Below, piece by piece: positions 20,690-28,147 of a stretch of DNA of 64,000 nucleotides. The stretch is from Thiothrix nivea DSM 5205. Its GTDB lineage: Bacteria > Pseudomonadota > Gammaproteobacteria > Thiotrichales > Thiotrichaceae. The first letter of the stretch is position 1. Each line of letters opens with the position of its first letter. The notes beneath the pieces are model-generated. The model saw only the letters and a program-made list of their open reading frames with translations. It was not told the DNA's origin and ran no database searches. The stretch is taken from assembly GCF_000260135.1 (NCBI RefSeq), contig NZ_JH651384.1:1305693-1369692 (forward strand), written 5' to 3'. Both the position numbers and the translations under genes were made by a program.

Positions 20690-21744
20690 GGCTCAATATG
20701 CGTTTCAGGGTCTTATCCCAACAGCAGCGAAAGCAAGGACTGTAAGGCAGCTTGCCCCCGTTTCCTGATGTTGTGAAGAGACTCGAAGAATGCAAGGTAA
20801 CACGGTAGCTTTTCTTGTGAGATCCCCCGATGAGGTCGTAACCATGAGCGTAACAGTGACCAAAAACCTTCCATCGTATTGACGTGGACTTCATGGAAAC
20901 CGTCACCATCTTCGTCACGGGCATATTCGCCTGCGCCATGGTTGACGGTTTGTGGGCATAGCCCCATTCTTCCAATCGGCTGTAAATGTTGTACTCATCG
21001 GTGTAGACCAGCGTGCCTGCTGCCACCGTTTCCACAATCAACGGCTTGATCGTCGTCTGTTTCACATTCGCCAGCATACGGATCACGACCTCCCCGGAAC
21101 GCTGGATCATGCCGAAAATGGGTGGTTTGTCCTTTTCCAGTGTCCCCACGCCCCGGCGCACCTTTCAGGGCGCGGCGGCGACCTTCACGCCCAGCATCCG
21201 CGACGGCTTCGGGGTTTCCCTTGTGTCCAGCCTTGACATAAACCTCATCAAATTCAACATTCCCAAACAGGTTTACTGGCGTTTTTTCTCGACACCACGC
21301 CGTAACTGTTCCGTCATCGCCTGAACATCATCCTTGTTCAACCCCAATTCGCGGGCGATTTGTTGGTTGGACAGGTTCAACGACATCAGGTACAGGCACA
21401 ACACCCACACCTTCAGCGGCTGGTGGTGGCCTTCAAACACCGTTCCCGTCAGGTCATCAAAACGCTTTTGGCAATCCTTACACTGGTAACGCTGGCGTTC
21501 CTGCTGGGTGTCATCCTTGCCTCGACGGATAGTGTCCTGTGAACCGCAGTGCGGACAAATCACCCCATTAGGCCAACGCACGGAACGGACTTGCTCGAAA
21601 CAGGCGGCATCACTGGTCAGGCTGGAAATACTGATGAGCGAGGTCATAAAGCCTCTCCTTGGCTATCGGAAATGACTAACTTTACCGCTATCCATCACGT
21701 TTGCAATGCCGGGGAAAACAAGACCCTGAAACGCATATTGAGCC
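20690..21744 (-). mobile_element. IS1595-family element, copy B
   Basis: A 1055-bp element in the same orientation as copy A, with the same terminal repeats. Flanks are TAAATTAA (left) and TTTTTGAA (right), which do not match each other, so this copy does not sit in a simple insertion site. Confidence 0.93.
20716..21647 (-). pseudogene. IS1595-family transposase, copy B, frameshifted
   Basis: Same zinc-ribbon plus DDE protein as copy A. The N-terminal 124 codons are open to the A run (6 A instead of the 7 that would be in frame), giving a stop directly after EKKRQ. Further breaks are an extra C near 21147 (4 versus 3) and the short run before the HKTVNHGAGEYARDEDGDG region. I saw no base substitutions relative to copy A in the stretches compared; differences are run lengths only. 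Confidence 0.9.
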
Positions 21745-21799
21745 TTTTTGAATTTTCAGATCCACCTTTAGGGCGAATATGAAATCTAAATATGGTCAT
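21745..21799 (-). pseudogene. Truncated start of an unknown cassette gene
   Basis: Minus-strand ATG at 21799 with AAAGGA eight bases upstream starts MTIFRFHIRPKGGSENSK and is cut after 18 codons by IS1595 copy B. It begins 17 bp after the core of attC site 2, the usual distance for a cassette gene. Family unknown. Confidence 0.5.
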
Positions 21800-21815
21800 G
21801 TGTTGTCCTTTGGAA

Positions 21816-21900
21816 ATCTAACGTCTCGGTTGACGGGCGCGGCGGGGAGTCAGCGAATCGGAGTCGCGGGCTGTCACCGCGTCCGTCGTCGAATGATGGA
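21816..21900 (-). other. attC-like site 2, larger part (interrupted by IS110 element)
   Basis: Read on the minus strand the site ends with a perfect core GTTAGAT (complement of 21816-21822) and its central part shares long blocks with site 1, such as GACGGGCGCGGCGGGGAGT and GTCGCGGGCTGTCACCGCG. The inverse core ACATAAC (complement of 23467-23473) lies beyond the IS110 element, which therefore splits the outer arm. The TAA stop of the minus-strand cassette gene at 23468-23470 overlaps this inverse core, as in site 1. Confidence 0.7.
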
Positions 21901-21956
21901 ATGGTCTCCACAGCCCCAGCACGGCATCATAGTGCCACTGTTAAACGCTGAAAACC

Positions 21957-22998
21957 ATGGAGACCAAGCATGAAAATACCATTATCACCATCGACCTTGC
22001 CACTTCTGTTTTCGAGTTGGCGATTGCCACCCCACAATACCGCATCACCCAGCGGCGGCGGCTTGACCGCGACGCTTTCCGTCAGTTTATCCATGAACAA
22101 GAGCCAGCCCTGCTGGTGATGGAAGCCTGCGGCAGTGCCCACCATTGGGGCAGGTTATTCCGTGAATGGGGGCACGAAGCCCTGTTGCTGCCCGCACAAT
22201 ATGTCCGCCCCTACCGCCGCCGCAACAAGACCGACCGTACCGATTGCGAAGCCCTGCTGGAAGCGTACCGCTGTGAAGGGATCAAGCCGGTGGCCATCAA
22301 AAGCATCGGGCAGCAGGAACTGCAACAGATGCACCGCTTGCGTGAACAATGGAAACGCACCAAGGTGGCACGGATGAATTTCCTGCGCGGCGTGTTCCGC
22401 GAACAGGGCATCCCGTTGCCTGCCAGTGACCGCGAAGCCTTGCGGGAAGCCAACCTTCATGTGGGCAGTTGTCCTCACTCACCTTGTACATGCTGCGCCC
22501 GTTGATGCAGGAACTGGAAACGCTGGAAACCCATATGGCAGGACTGGACAGCAGCTCATCCATGCCACCCGCCAGAATGAAACGGTTGCCAACCTGCAAA
22601 CCATCCCCGGCATTGGGTTGCTGACCAGCACTGCCCTGGTCGCGGCGGTCGGCAAAGCCGAACAGTTCCAGTCCGCCCGCCAATTTGCCTCATGGCTGGG
22701 GATCACCCCACGCGAAAGCAGCAGTGGCAACCGCCGTTTCCTGGGCAGCATCACCAAACAAGGCAACACCTACTTGCGTACCTTGCTGGTCCACGGGGCG
22801 CGGTCGGCTTTGGTGGCTGCCAAGCGGCAGGCGAAATCCGGCAAACCCCTTGCCCGCTTGCAGGAATGGGCGGTGAAGCTGGAACAGCGCAGCGGGCATA
22901 ACAAAGCCGCTGTCGCCCTTGCCAACAAACTGGCGCGGACCGTGTGGGCGTGCTGGAAAAGCGGCAAACCTTACCAAGCGGGGTACTGCCCAGCCTGA
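21957..22998 (+). pseudogene. IS110/IS1111-family transposase, frameshifted
   Basis: The N-terminal DEDD (RuvC-like) domain shows Asp in ITIDLATS, Glu in VMEACGSAHHWGR and Asp residues in NKTDRTDCEALLEA. The C-terminal Tnp_20 domain has LQTIPGIGLLTSTALVAAVG and the serine-bearing PRESSSGNRRFLG. The frame is broken twice between about 22460 and 22550; the middle piece LMQELETLETHMAGLD is in the third frame. Repairing two single-base indels would give roughly 345 residues. Confidence 0.87.
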
Positions 22999-23458
22999 TA
23001 CCCCGTTTTCCCCTCCCTGACCTTGCGTAGACGACAGTACGTTCATGGTTTGACAGGTTAAACCAGTAGCAGGAAAGCCGGTAACGAGAGTGGCGCAATC
23101 CAAGCCCGGTCGAACGATAGGCACCTGCTACGCGGTTTCCATGATGGCTCAGGGGCAATGCGCCCCGCGTAAAGAAGCCGGATATACGAATGCAGTTTGG
23201 TCTGTCCAATGCCTGTCCTTGAGCAAAACCGTCACCCGCAACACAGGGGGAAAACACACATGACGAAGACAACAGCCCGCCAACAGGATGCCTTACACAC
23301 CGGCATTGTCAAGGAGCTTCCCTGCGGGACTCCTCCTTGACAATACCGGCGTTTCAGGCAAAGAAGCCAGCATGGGCTGTTGCACCAAAAGGCACAGGAA
23401 CTGCGCCTTGAGGGTTTTTATTGGATCTTTGCTGGAAAGGGTTGACTGTGGAGACCAT
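22999..23458 (+). ncRNA. Right-end noncoding region, candidate guide (bridge/seeker) RNA locus
   Basis: About 460 bp with no convincing gene between the transposase stop and the right inverted repeat. In IS1111-group elements the guide RNA that pairs with target and donor is made from this end (established knowledge of the family). A strong hairpin with 17-base arms at 23300-23316 and 23333-23349 (CCGGCATTGTCAAGGAG against its complement, one mismatch) is visible. The RNA itself and its guide loops are inferred, not shown. Confidence 0.45.
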
Positions 23459-23467
23459 ATATGCTCG

Positions 23468-23652
23468 TTATGTTTTTTTGCTCTTTTCAATTAGCTCATA
23501 TGCTTTAGCTCTAAGTGAAGCATCACAAGCACCAGTAATATCAATCATCTCAATTAATCTATCAATTTGCTCTTTTGACTTGTATTCGTAAGACAGAAGT
23601 TCTTCTAGTTGCTTATTTGTCAGATATTGAGAAAGATAAATATATGGGTCTT
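23468..23652 (-). pseudogene. C-terminal fragment of an unknown cassette gene
   Basis: Minus-strand open frame of about 60 codons entering from IS1595 copy C and ending at 23468 in attC site 2. The peptide (DPYIYLSQYLTNKQLEELLSYEYKSKEQIDRLIEMID, ending ELIEKSKKT) is helical and charged, AT-rich and unlike its neighbours. I do not recognise the family. The 5' part is lost. Confidence 0.6.
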
Positions 23653-24708
23653 GGCTCAATATGCGTTTCAGGGTCTTGTTTTCCCCGGCATTGCAAACGT
23701 GATGGATAGCGGTAAAGTTAGTCATTTCCGATAGCCAAGGAGAGGCTTTATGACCTCGCTCATCAGTATTTCCAGCCTGACCAGTGATGCCGCCTGTTTC
23801 GAGCAAGTCCGTTCCGTGCGTTGGCCTAATGGGGTGATTTGTCCGCACTGCGGTTCACAGGACACTATCCGTCGAGGCAAGGATGACACCCAGCAGGAAC
23901 GCCAGCGTTACCAGTGTAAGGATTGCCAAAAGCGTTTGATGACCTGACGGGAACGGTGTTTGAAGGCCACCACCAGCCGCTGAAGGTGTGGGTGTTGTGC
24001 CTGTACCTGATGTCGTTGAACCTGTCCAACCAACAAATCGCCCGCGAATTGGGGTTGAACAAGGATGATGTTCAGGCGATGACGGAACAGTTACGGCGTG
24101 GTGTCGAGAAAAAAAACGCCAGTAAACCTGTTTGGGAATGTTGAATTTGATGAGGTTTATGTCAAGGCTGGACACAAGGGAAACCCCGAAGCCGTCGCGG
24201 ATGCTGGGCGTGAAGGTCGCCGCCGCGCCCTGAAAGGTGCGCCGGGGCGTGGGACACTGGAAAAGGACAAACCACCCATTTTCGGCATGATCCAGCGTTC
24301 CGGGGAGGTCGTGATCCGTATGCTGGCGAATGTGAAACAGACGACGATCAAGCCGTTGATTGTGGAAACGGTGGCAGCAGGCACGCTGGTCTACACCGAT
24401 GAGTACAACATTTACAGCCGATTGGAAGAATGGGGCTATGCCCACAAAACCGTCAACCATGGCGCAGGCGAATATGCCCGTGACGAAGATGGTGACGGTT
24501 TCCATGAAGTCCACGTCAATACGATGGAAGGTTTTTGGTCACTGTTACGCTCATGGTTACGACCTCATCGGGGGATCTCACAAGAAAAGCTACCGTGTTA
24601 CCTTGCATTCTTCGAGTCTCTTCACAACATCAGGAAACGGGGGCAAGCTGCCTTACAGTCCTTGCTTTCGCTGCTGTTGGGATAAGACCCTGAAACGCAT
24701 ATTGAGCC
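23653..24708 (+). mobile_element. IS1595-family element, copy C
   Basis: A 1056-bp element, inverted relative to A and B. Its outer (right) flank TTTCATAA pairs with the outer flank of copy A; its inner flank TGGGTCTT does not match any other. Confidence 0.93.
23750..24685 (+). pseudogene. IS1595-family transposase, copy C, frameshifted
   Basis: Same protein as copies A and B. Breaks: one T missing near 23936 (KDCQKR then frameshift; TTT versus TTTT) and 8 A at the run near 24109 (7 would be in frame). Downstream of that run the catalytic and C-terminal part is open to the stop, including YAHKTVNHGAGEYARDEDGDGFHEVHVNTMEGFWSLLR, which gives the best view of the true C-terminus. Confidence 0.9.
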
Positions 24709-24716
24709 TTTCATAA
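24709..24716 (+). repeat. Target-site duplication, right copy (TTTCATAA)
   Basis: Identical to 17900-17907; right border of the island in prkA. Confidence 0.92.
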
Positions 24717-25729
24717 ATTTTGATTTCTTCGGTCACGCGCAAGCAGTAAGGCACCTTAACGATGGATACACGATCAATGAATGCCTCATTATTGCGATTA
24801 TTTTTGAACGTCTGCCACTCAGACTCGTTGGAATGCGCCAAAATGATGCCTTGGAACGGAATTGCACCAATACTTTCCGTGCCATTGAAATTGCCCTCCT
24901 GGGTCGCGGTCAGCAATGGGTGCAGCACCTTGATCGGAGCCTTGAACATTTCCACGAATTCCATCAGCCCCTGGTTAGACAGGCACAGACCACCGGAATA
25001 GCTGTAGGCGTCGGTGTCATTCTGCGGGTAATCTTCCAGCTTGCGGATGTCGACCTTACCGACCAGCGAGGAAATGTCCTGGTTGTTTTCATCGCCCGGC
25101 TCGGTCTTGGATACCGCAATCTGGTTGAGCCTCGACGGGTAACGCTTGACCACGCGGAATTTAGTGATGTCACCGCCGTATTCGTGCAGGCGCTTGACCG
25201 CCCACGGTGACATGATGGTCTTCAGGTAACGCTGTGGAATGCCAAAATCTTCTTCCAGGATCGCGCCGTCTTCCTCGACGTTGAACAAACCCAGCGGGGA
25301 TTCATTAATCGGCGAACCCTTGATGCTATAAATTGGGGCTTTCTCGATCAATGCTTTCAGACGTTCCGCCAGTGAGGATTTACCGCCCCCGACTGGCCCC
25401 AGCAGATACAGCACCTGCTTGCTTTCCTCCAGCCCCTGCGCGGCATGACGGAAGAAGGATACGATCTGCTCGATGCAGTCCTCCATGCCATAGAATTCGG
25501 AAAAAGCCGGATAGCGGCGGATAATTTTATTGGCGAAAATCCGGCTCATGCGCGGGTCGCGGGAAGTGTCGATCACCTCCGCCTCGCCAATGGCAAACAG
25601 CATCCGCTCGGCGGCGGTCGCGTAGGCCATGGAATCCTGCTTGCAGATATCCAGATACTCTTGCAACGAATATTCTTCTTCTTGTAAGGCTTCGTATCGG
25701 GATTGATAGTGATTGAAAATGCTACTCAT
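24709..25729 (-). pseudogene. prkA: prkA, 5' part (interrupted serine protein kinase)
   Basis: The first 340 codons of PrkA/YeaG, an AAA+ and kinase protein linked to nitrogen starvation and stationary-phase stress. The N-terminus MSSIFNHYQSRYEALQEEEYSLQEYL, the P-loop GPVGGGKS at residues 111-118, and AHSNESEWQTFKNN of the AAA part are intact. The frame is cut after EEIKIYE (residue 340), then reads 18 IS-encoded codons and stops. ATG at 25729 has AGAGG upstream. The N-terminal fragment might still be made, but the C-terminal kinase-like domain would be missing. Confidence 0.95.
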
Positions 25730-26139
25730 TGTGTACCTCTTTCACGGTAACTAAACAGGCAGTCTCCTGCCCTCATATCATTATTGCCAGACGACTATCT
25801 TCGTTTGATATTGACAGTTTGCAAGTCAAATGCCAAGTGACAAGAATCTGGCTGCGGTTGAATTTATCCATGTGCCTAACTTTAGACTACAGCTATCTGG
25901 AAAAGTCTAGTACCGCTCAAGCTTTATACAAAACTTCCTGCCCCATGCCATGGCCTGAACACAATTTACCCCTAAGCAAGCTTTTCGCACACCTTGGGCA
26001 GATAAACGGAAGCATCAACGCAAACCTGGCAGAAAAGTTCCTTCCCTAACGTTGCTTTATCTGTTATACCGGATAGCGTCAAAGTGCCAATGATAATTAT
26101 TGATTTTTTCAATAGTCATAAGTGAGGAGGAGATTTTAC
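25730..26139. other. 410-bp divergent intergenic region
   Basis: This lies between the prkA start (minus) and the SCP2-like gene (plus). It should hold both promoters. A short plus-strand open frame here has no family signal and I do not call it. The one notable site is the Fur-box-like sequence given separately. Confidence 0.6.
26089..26105 (+). promoter_or_regulatory. Fur-box-like operator
   Basis: AATGATAATTATT matches 12 of 13 central positions of the classical 19-bp Fur box (GATAATGATAATCATTATC) and 13 of 19 overall. It lies 35-50 bp before the SCP2-like gene start, a position suited to repression by iron-bound Fur. Confidence 0.45.
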
Positions 26140-26670
26140 ATGTTGAAACGGATAATGCCCGCAGTTTGCCTGCTGGCAACGCTTTCCAGCCCGGCCTTTG
26201 CCGGTGAATTCATGGACGTTGCCTGGGCAAAACAGGCTTGCGCTGCCTGGAATGCTGATAGCACCCTGACTGCCGGACTGGTCGATACCGACGGTTATTC
26301 CTGGATCGGCAATGACAACAAGCGTGGCTATAAACTTATCCAGATGTACCGCACTGATTGCGGTGAAAGCACCAAGGTGCAACTGAACATTGCCCTGCAA
26401 GACGGCAAAGCCACTTGTATCTATGGCGGCTCACCTGACGGCAAAACCATGGACTCTAGCTACGATTATCTGATGCACGCCACCGACGCCGACTGGACCT
26501 GCATGGGCGAAGGCAAGTTTGGTTGCGGAGCCATGGGCGCAATGGGAACCGGCAAACTGAAATTCAACGGCCCCAAAATGGAAGCCATGAAAGTCATGTC
26601 GCCGTTTGAAAACTTCCTGAAACTGACCGGCAAGGTAGCGGGAACCAAAACCGAGTGTAAAGCCAAGTAA
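26140..26670 (+). CDS. Secreted SCP2-like sterol-transfer family protein
   Basis: A 176-residue exported protein. Residues 1-21 are a Sec signal peptide ending in SPAFA before GEFMDVAW. The C-terminal GKLKFNGPKMEAMKVMSPFENFLKLTGKV is typical of SCP2-fold proteins, which bind lipids or other hydrophobic ligands. Six Cys residues in the mature part could form disulfides. ATG at 26140 follows GAGGAG; the frame is open six codons further upstream. A possible Fur site lies upstream. The ligand is unknown. Confidence 0.75.
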   Translation: MLKRIMPAVCLLATLSSPAFAGEFMDVAWAKQACAAWNADSTLTAGLVDTDGYSWIGNDNKRGYKLIQMYRTDCGESTKVQLNIALQDGKATCIYGGSPDGKTMDSSYDYLMHATDADWTCMGEGKFGCGAMGAMGTGKLKFNGPKMEAMKVMSPFENFLKLTGKVAGTKTECKAK

Positions 26671-26747
26671 ATCCAGCCATGACGGGGTGTAAGCCCACAC
26701 CCCGTTTCATGCTATCATCTGCCCCGTCAATATCAGGATCAAGATAC

Positions 26748-28118
26748 ATGCCGGAGCTGCTTCCCCTACCCTCCCCCCCCAGTCACCCACCCACCCCGCC
26801 AAGCCTCCCCGGGCTGCGTATACTGGCGATTGCCCTGCTGGGCCTACTGATGCTGATACCTCTGTTCATGGCAGGCAAGGTAGTGGAAGAGCGCAGTGCT
26901 TACTACAACAATGCCTTGCGCAATATTGCCAATGCATGGGGAACCAGGCAAACCATCACCGGCCCCATTCTGGTGCTGCCTTACGTTGAACATTTCACCA
27001 GCGTTGACACCTTGACCGACGAAAATGGCGAAAGCCGCGTCGTCAGCAAAGACATCTACAACGACCGCACGGCCATCCTGCTGCCGGAAAAGCTGGAAAT
27101 CCGCACCGATTTGAAGCAAGAGCACCGCCAGCGGGGCATTTACGACGCCTTGGTGTATACCGCCAATATCAGCCTGAGCGGAACCTTCAACCACGAGGCA
27201 ATCTCCAACGCCAACGCAGGGGAACGGCGCATCCTGTGGGATAAGGCATTCATCACCATCGGCCTGGATGACACCCGCGCCATCAACACCGCCTCCAGCT
27301 TTTCCTGGAATAACGCCCGCATCGGGCTGGAACCAGGCAGCCGCATCAGCACATTGTTGCCCACCGGTTTCCATATACCCCTGCCGGTCAGCAACGAAAG
27401 TAATACCAGCAATGATTTCAAACTCACCCTTAGCCTGCGGGGCAGCGACAGCCTGTTTTTCGCGCCACTGGGTGAAAATACCTCCATCCGCATGACCTCC
27501 CCCTGGACCCACCCTAGCTTCCAGGGGGAATTGCTGCCAGACAAACACGAAACCACGGAACAGGGCTTCCATGCTGAATGGGACATCCCGCATCTGGCGC
27601 GCAATTACCCGCAATTCTGGGTACTGGAAGACAAGCAGGAATATGACCTGCGGAAAGTAACGGCAGGCGTCAGCCTGTACGAGCCGGTTTCCCTGTACGC
27701 ACGCATCAGCCGTGCGGTGAAATACGGCGCACTGTTCATCGGCCTGACGTTTCTTGTGTTGCTGATGTTTGAACTCAGCCTCAAGCAGCGCCTGCATGTG
27801 CTGCAATACACATTGGTTGGGGTAGCCTTGTCGCTGTTTTACCTGATCCTGCTGGCGCTGGCGGAACACCTTGGCTTTGTTTACGCCTATCTGGCCGCTT
27901 CAGCCACCACCATTTTCAGCATTACCCTGTATATGGCCGCCATTTTGCGTAACAGCCGCCATACGCTGGGGATGCTGCTGATATTGGCAGCGCTATATGG
28001 CTTGTTATACCTGTTGCTGCAAACGGAAGATTACGCCTTGCTGGCAGGCGCTGCCCTGTTGCTGCTGGCAACCGGCATCACAATGTATGTGACTCGCCAC
28101 CTGCCCCAACCTGATTGA
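26748..28118 (+). CDS. creD: Inner membrane protein CreD
   Basis: A 456-residue CreD-family protein: a Pro-rich N-terminal tail, a membrane helix near residues 25-43, a large periplasmic domain (about 45-315) with GPILVLPY and SLRGSDSLFFAPLG, and about five to six C-terminal helices from residue 325. CreD is an envelope-integrity protein of the CreBC regulon in enterobacteria and affects colicin E2 tolerance. No creB or creC is next to it here, so control is unknown. The start MPELLPLPSPP at 26748 is chosen for AGGATC upstream; an open frame extends to 26679. Confidence 0.9.
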   Translation: MPELLPLPSPPSHPPTPPSLPGLRILAIALLGLLMLIPLFMAGKVVEERSAYYNNALRNIANAWGTRQTITGPILVLPYVEHFTSVDTLTDENGESRVVSKDIYNDRTAILLPEKLEIRTDLKQEHRQRGIYDALVYTANISLSGTFNHEAISNANAGERRILWDKAFITIGLDDTRAINTASSFSWNNARIGLEPGSRISTLLPTGFHIPLPVSNESNTSNDFKLTLSLRGSDSLFFAPLGENTSIRMTSPWTHPSFQGELLPDKHETTEQGFHAEWDIPHLARNYPQFWVLEDKQEYDLRKVTAGVSLYEPVSLYARISRAVKYGALFIGLTFLVLLMFELSLKQRLHVLQYTLVGVALSLFYLILLALAEHLGFVYAYLAASATTIFSITLYMAAILRNSRHTLGMLLILAALYGLLYLLLQTEDYALLAGAALLLLATGITMYVTRHLPQPD

Positions 28119-28147
28119 CCCTGCCCATACCCATTCCTGCGAGACAC

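Larger units (their letters stand above)
21901..23458 (+). mobile_element. IS110-family element, IS1111-like, in an attC site
   Basis: The boundaries are inferred from 13-bp inverted repeats ATGGTCTCCACAG (21901-21913) and its complement (23446-23458); true ends may lie a few bases outside because IS1111-group repeats are subterminal. No target duplication is seen, as usual for the family. The transposase starts only about 45 bp from the left repeat, while about 460 bp at the right end is noncoding. Insertion inside attC is known for an IS1111 subgroup. Confidence 0.8.
17908..24708. mobile_element. 6.8-kb composite island in prkA (3x IS1595, IS5, IS110, cassette fragments)
   Basis: Both outer ends are the outer terminus of an IS1595-family element in inverted orientation (GGCTCAATATGCG at the left, its complement at the right) and the whole block is flanked by an 8-bp duplication. 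Order: IS1595 copy A (minus), cassette fragment plus attC plus cassette start interrupted by an IS5 element, IS1595 copy B (minus), cassette start plus attC interrupted by an IS110 element plus cassette fragment, IS1595 copy C (plus). The four inner flanks of the IS1595 copies do not pair as TSDs, so the inner segments were brought together by recombination or composite transposition rather than by simple local insertions. Confidence 0.85.

Noticed and set aside
17908..24708. Programmed frameshifting as the full explanation for the IS1595 transposase breaks
   Set aside because: Run lengths differ between copies at the same place (5, 6, 8) and further breaks occur at other runs, which a single programmed site would not explain.
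17908..24708. Three independent local IS1595 insertions into one cassette array
   Set aside because: Inner flanks do not form matching 8-bp duplications and the two cassette segments are in opposite orientation.
25729..26049. Plus-strand frame of 106 codons upstream of the SCP2-like gene
   Set aside because: No ribosome-binding site, no family pattern, lies in the divergent promoter region.
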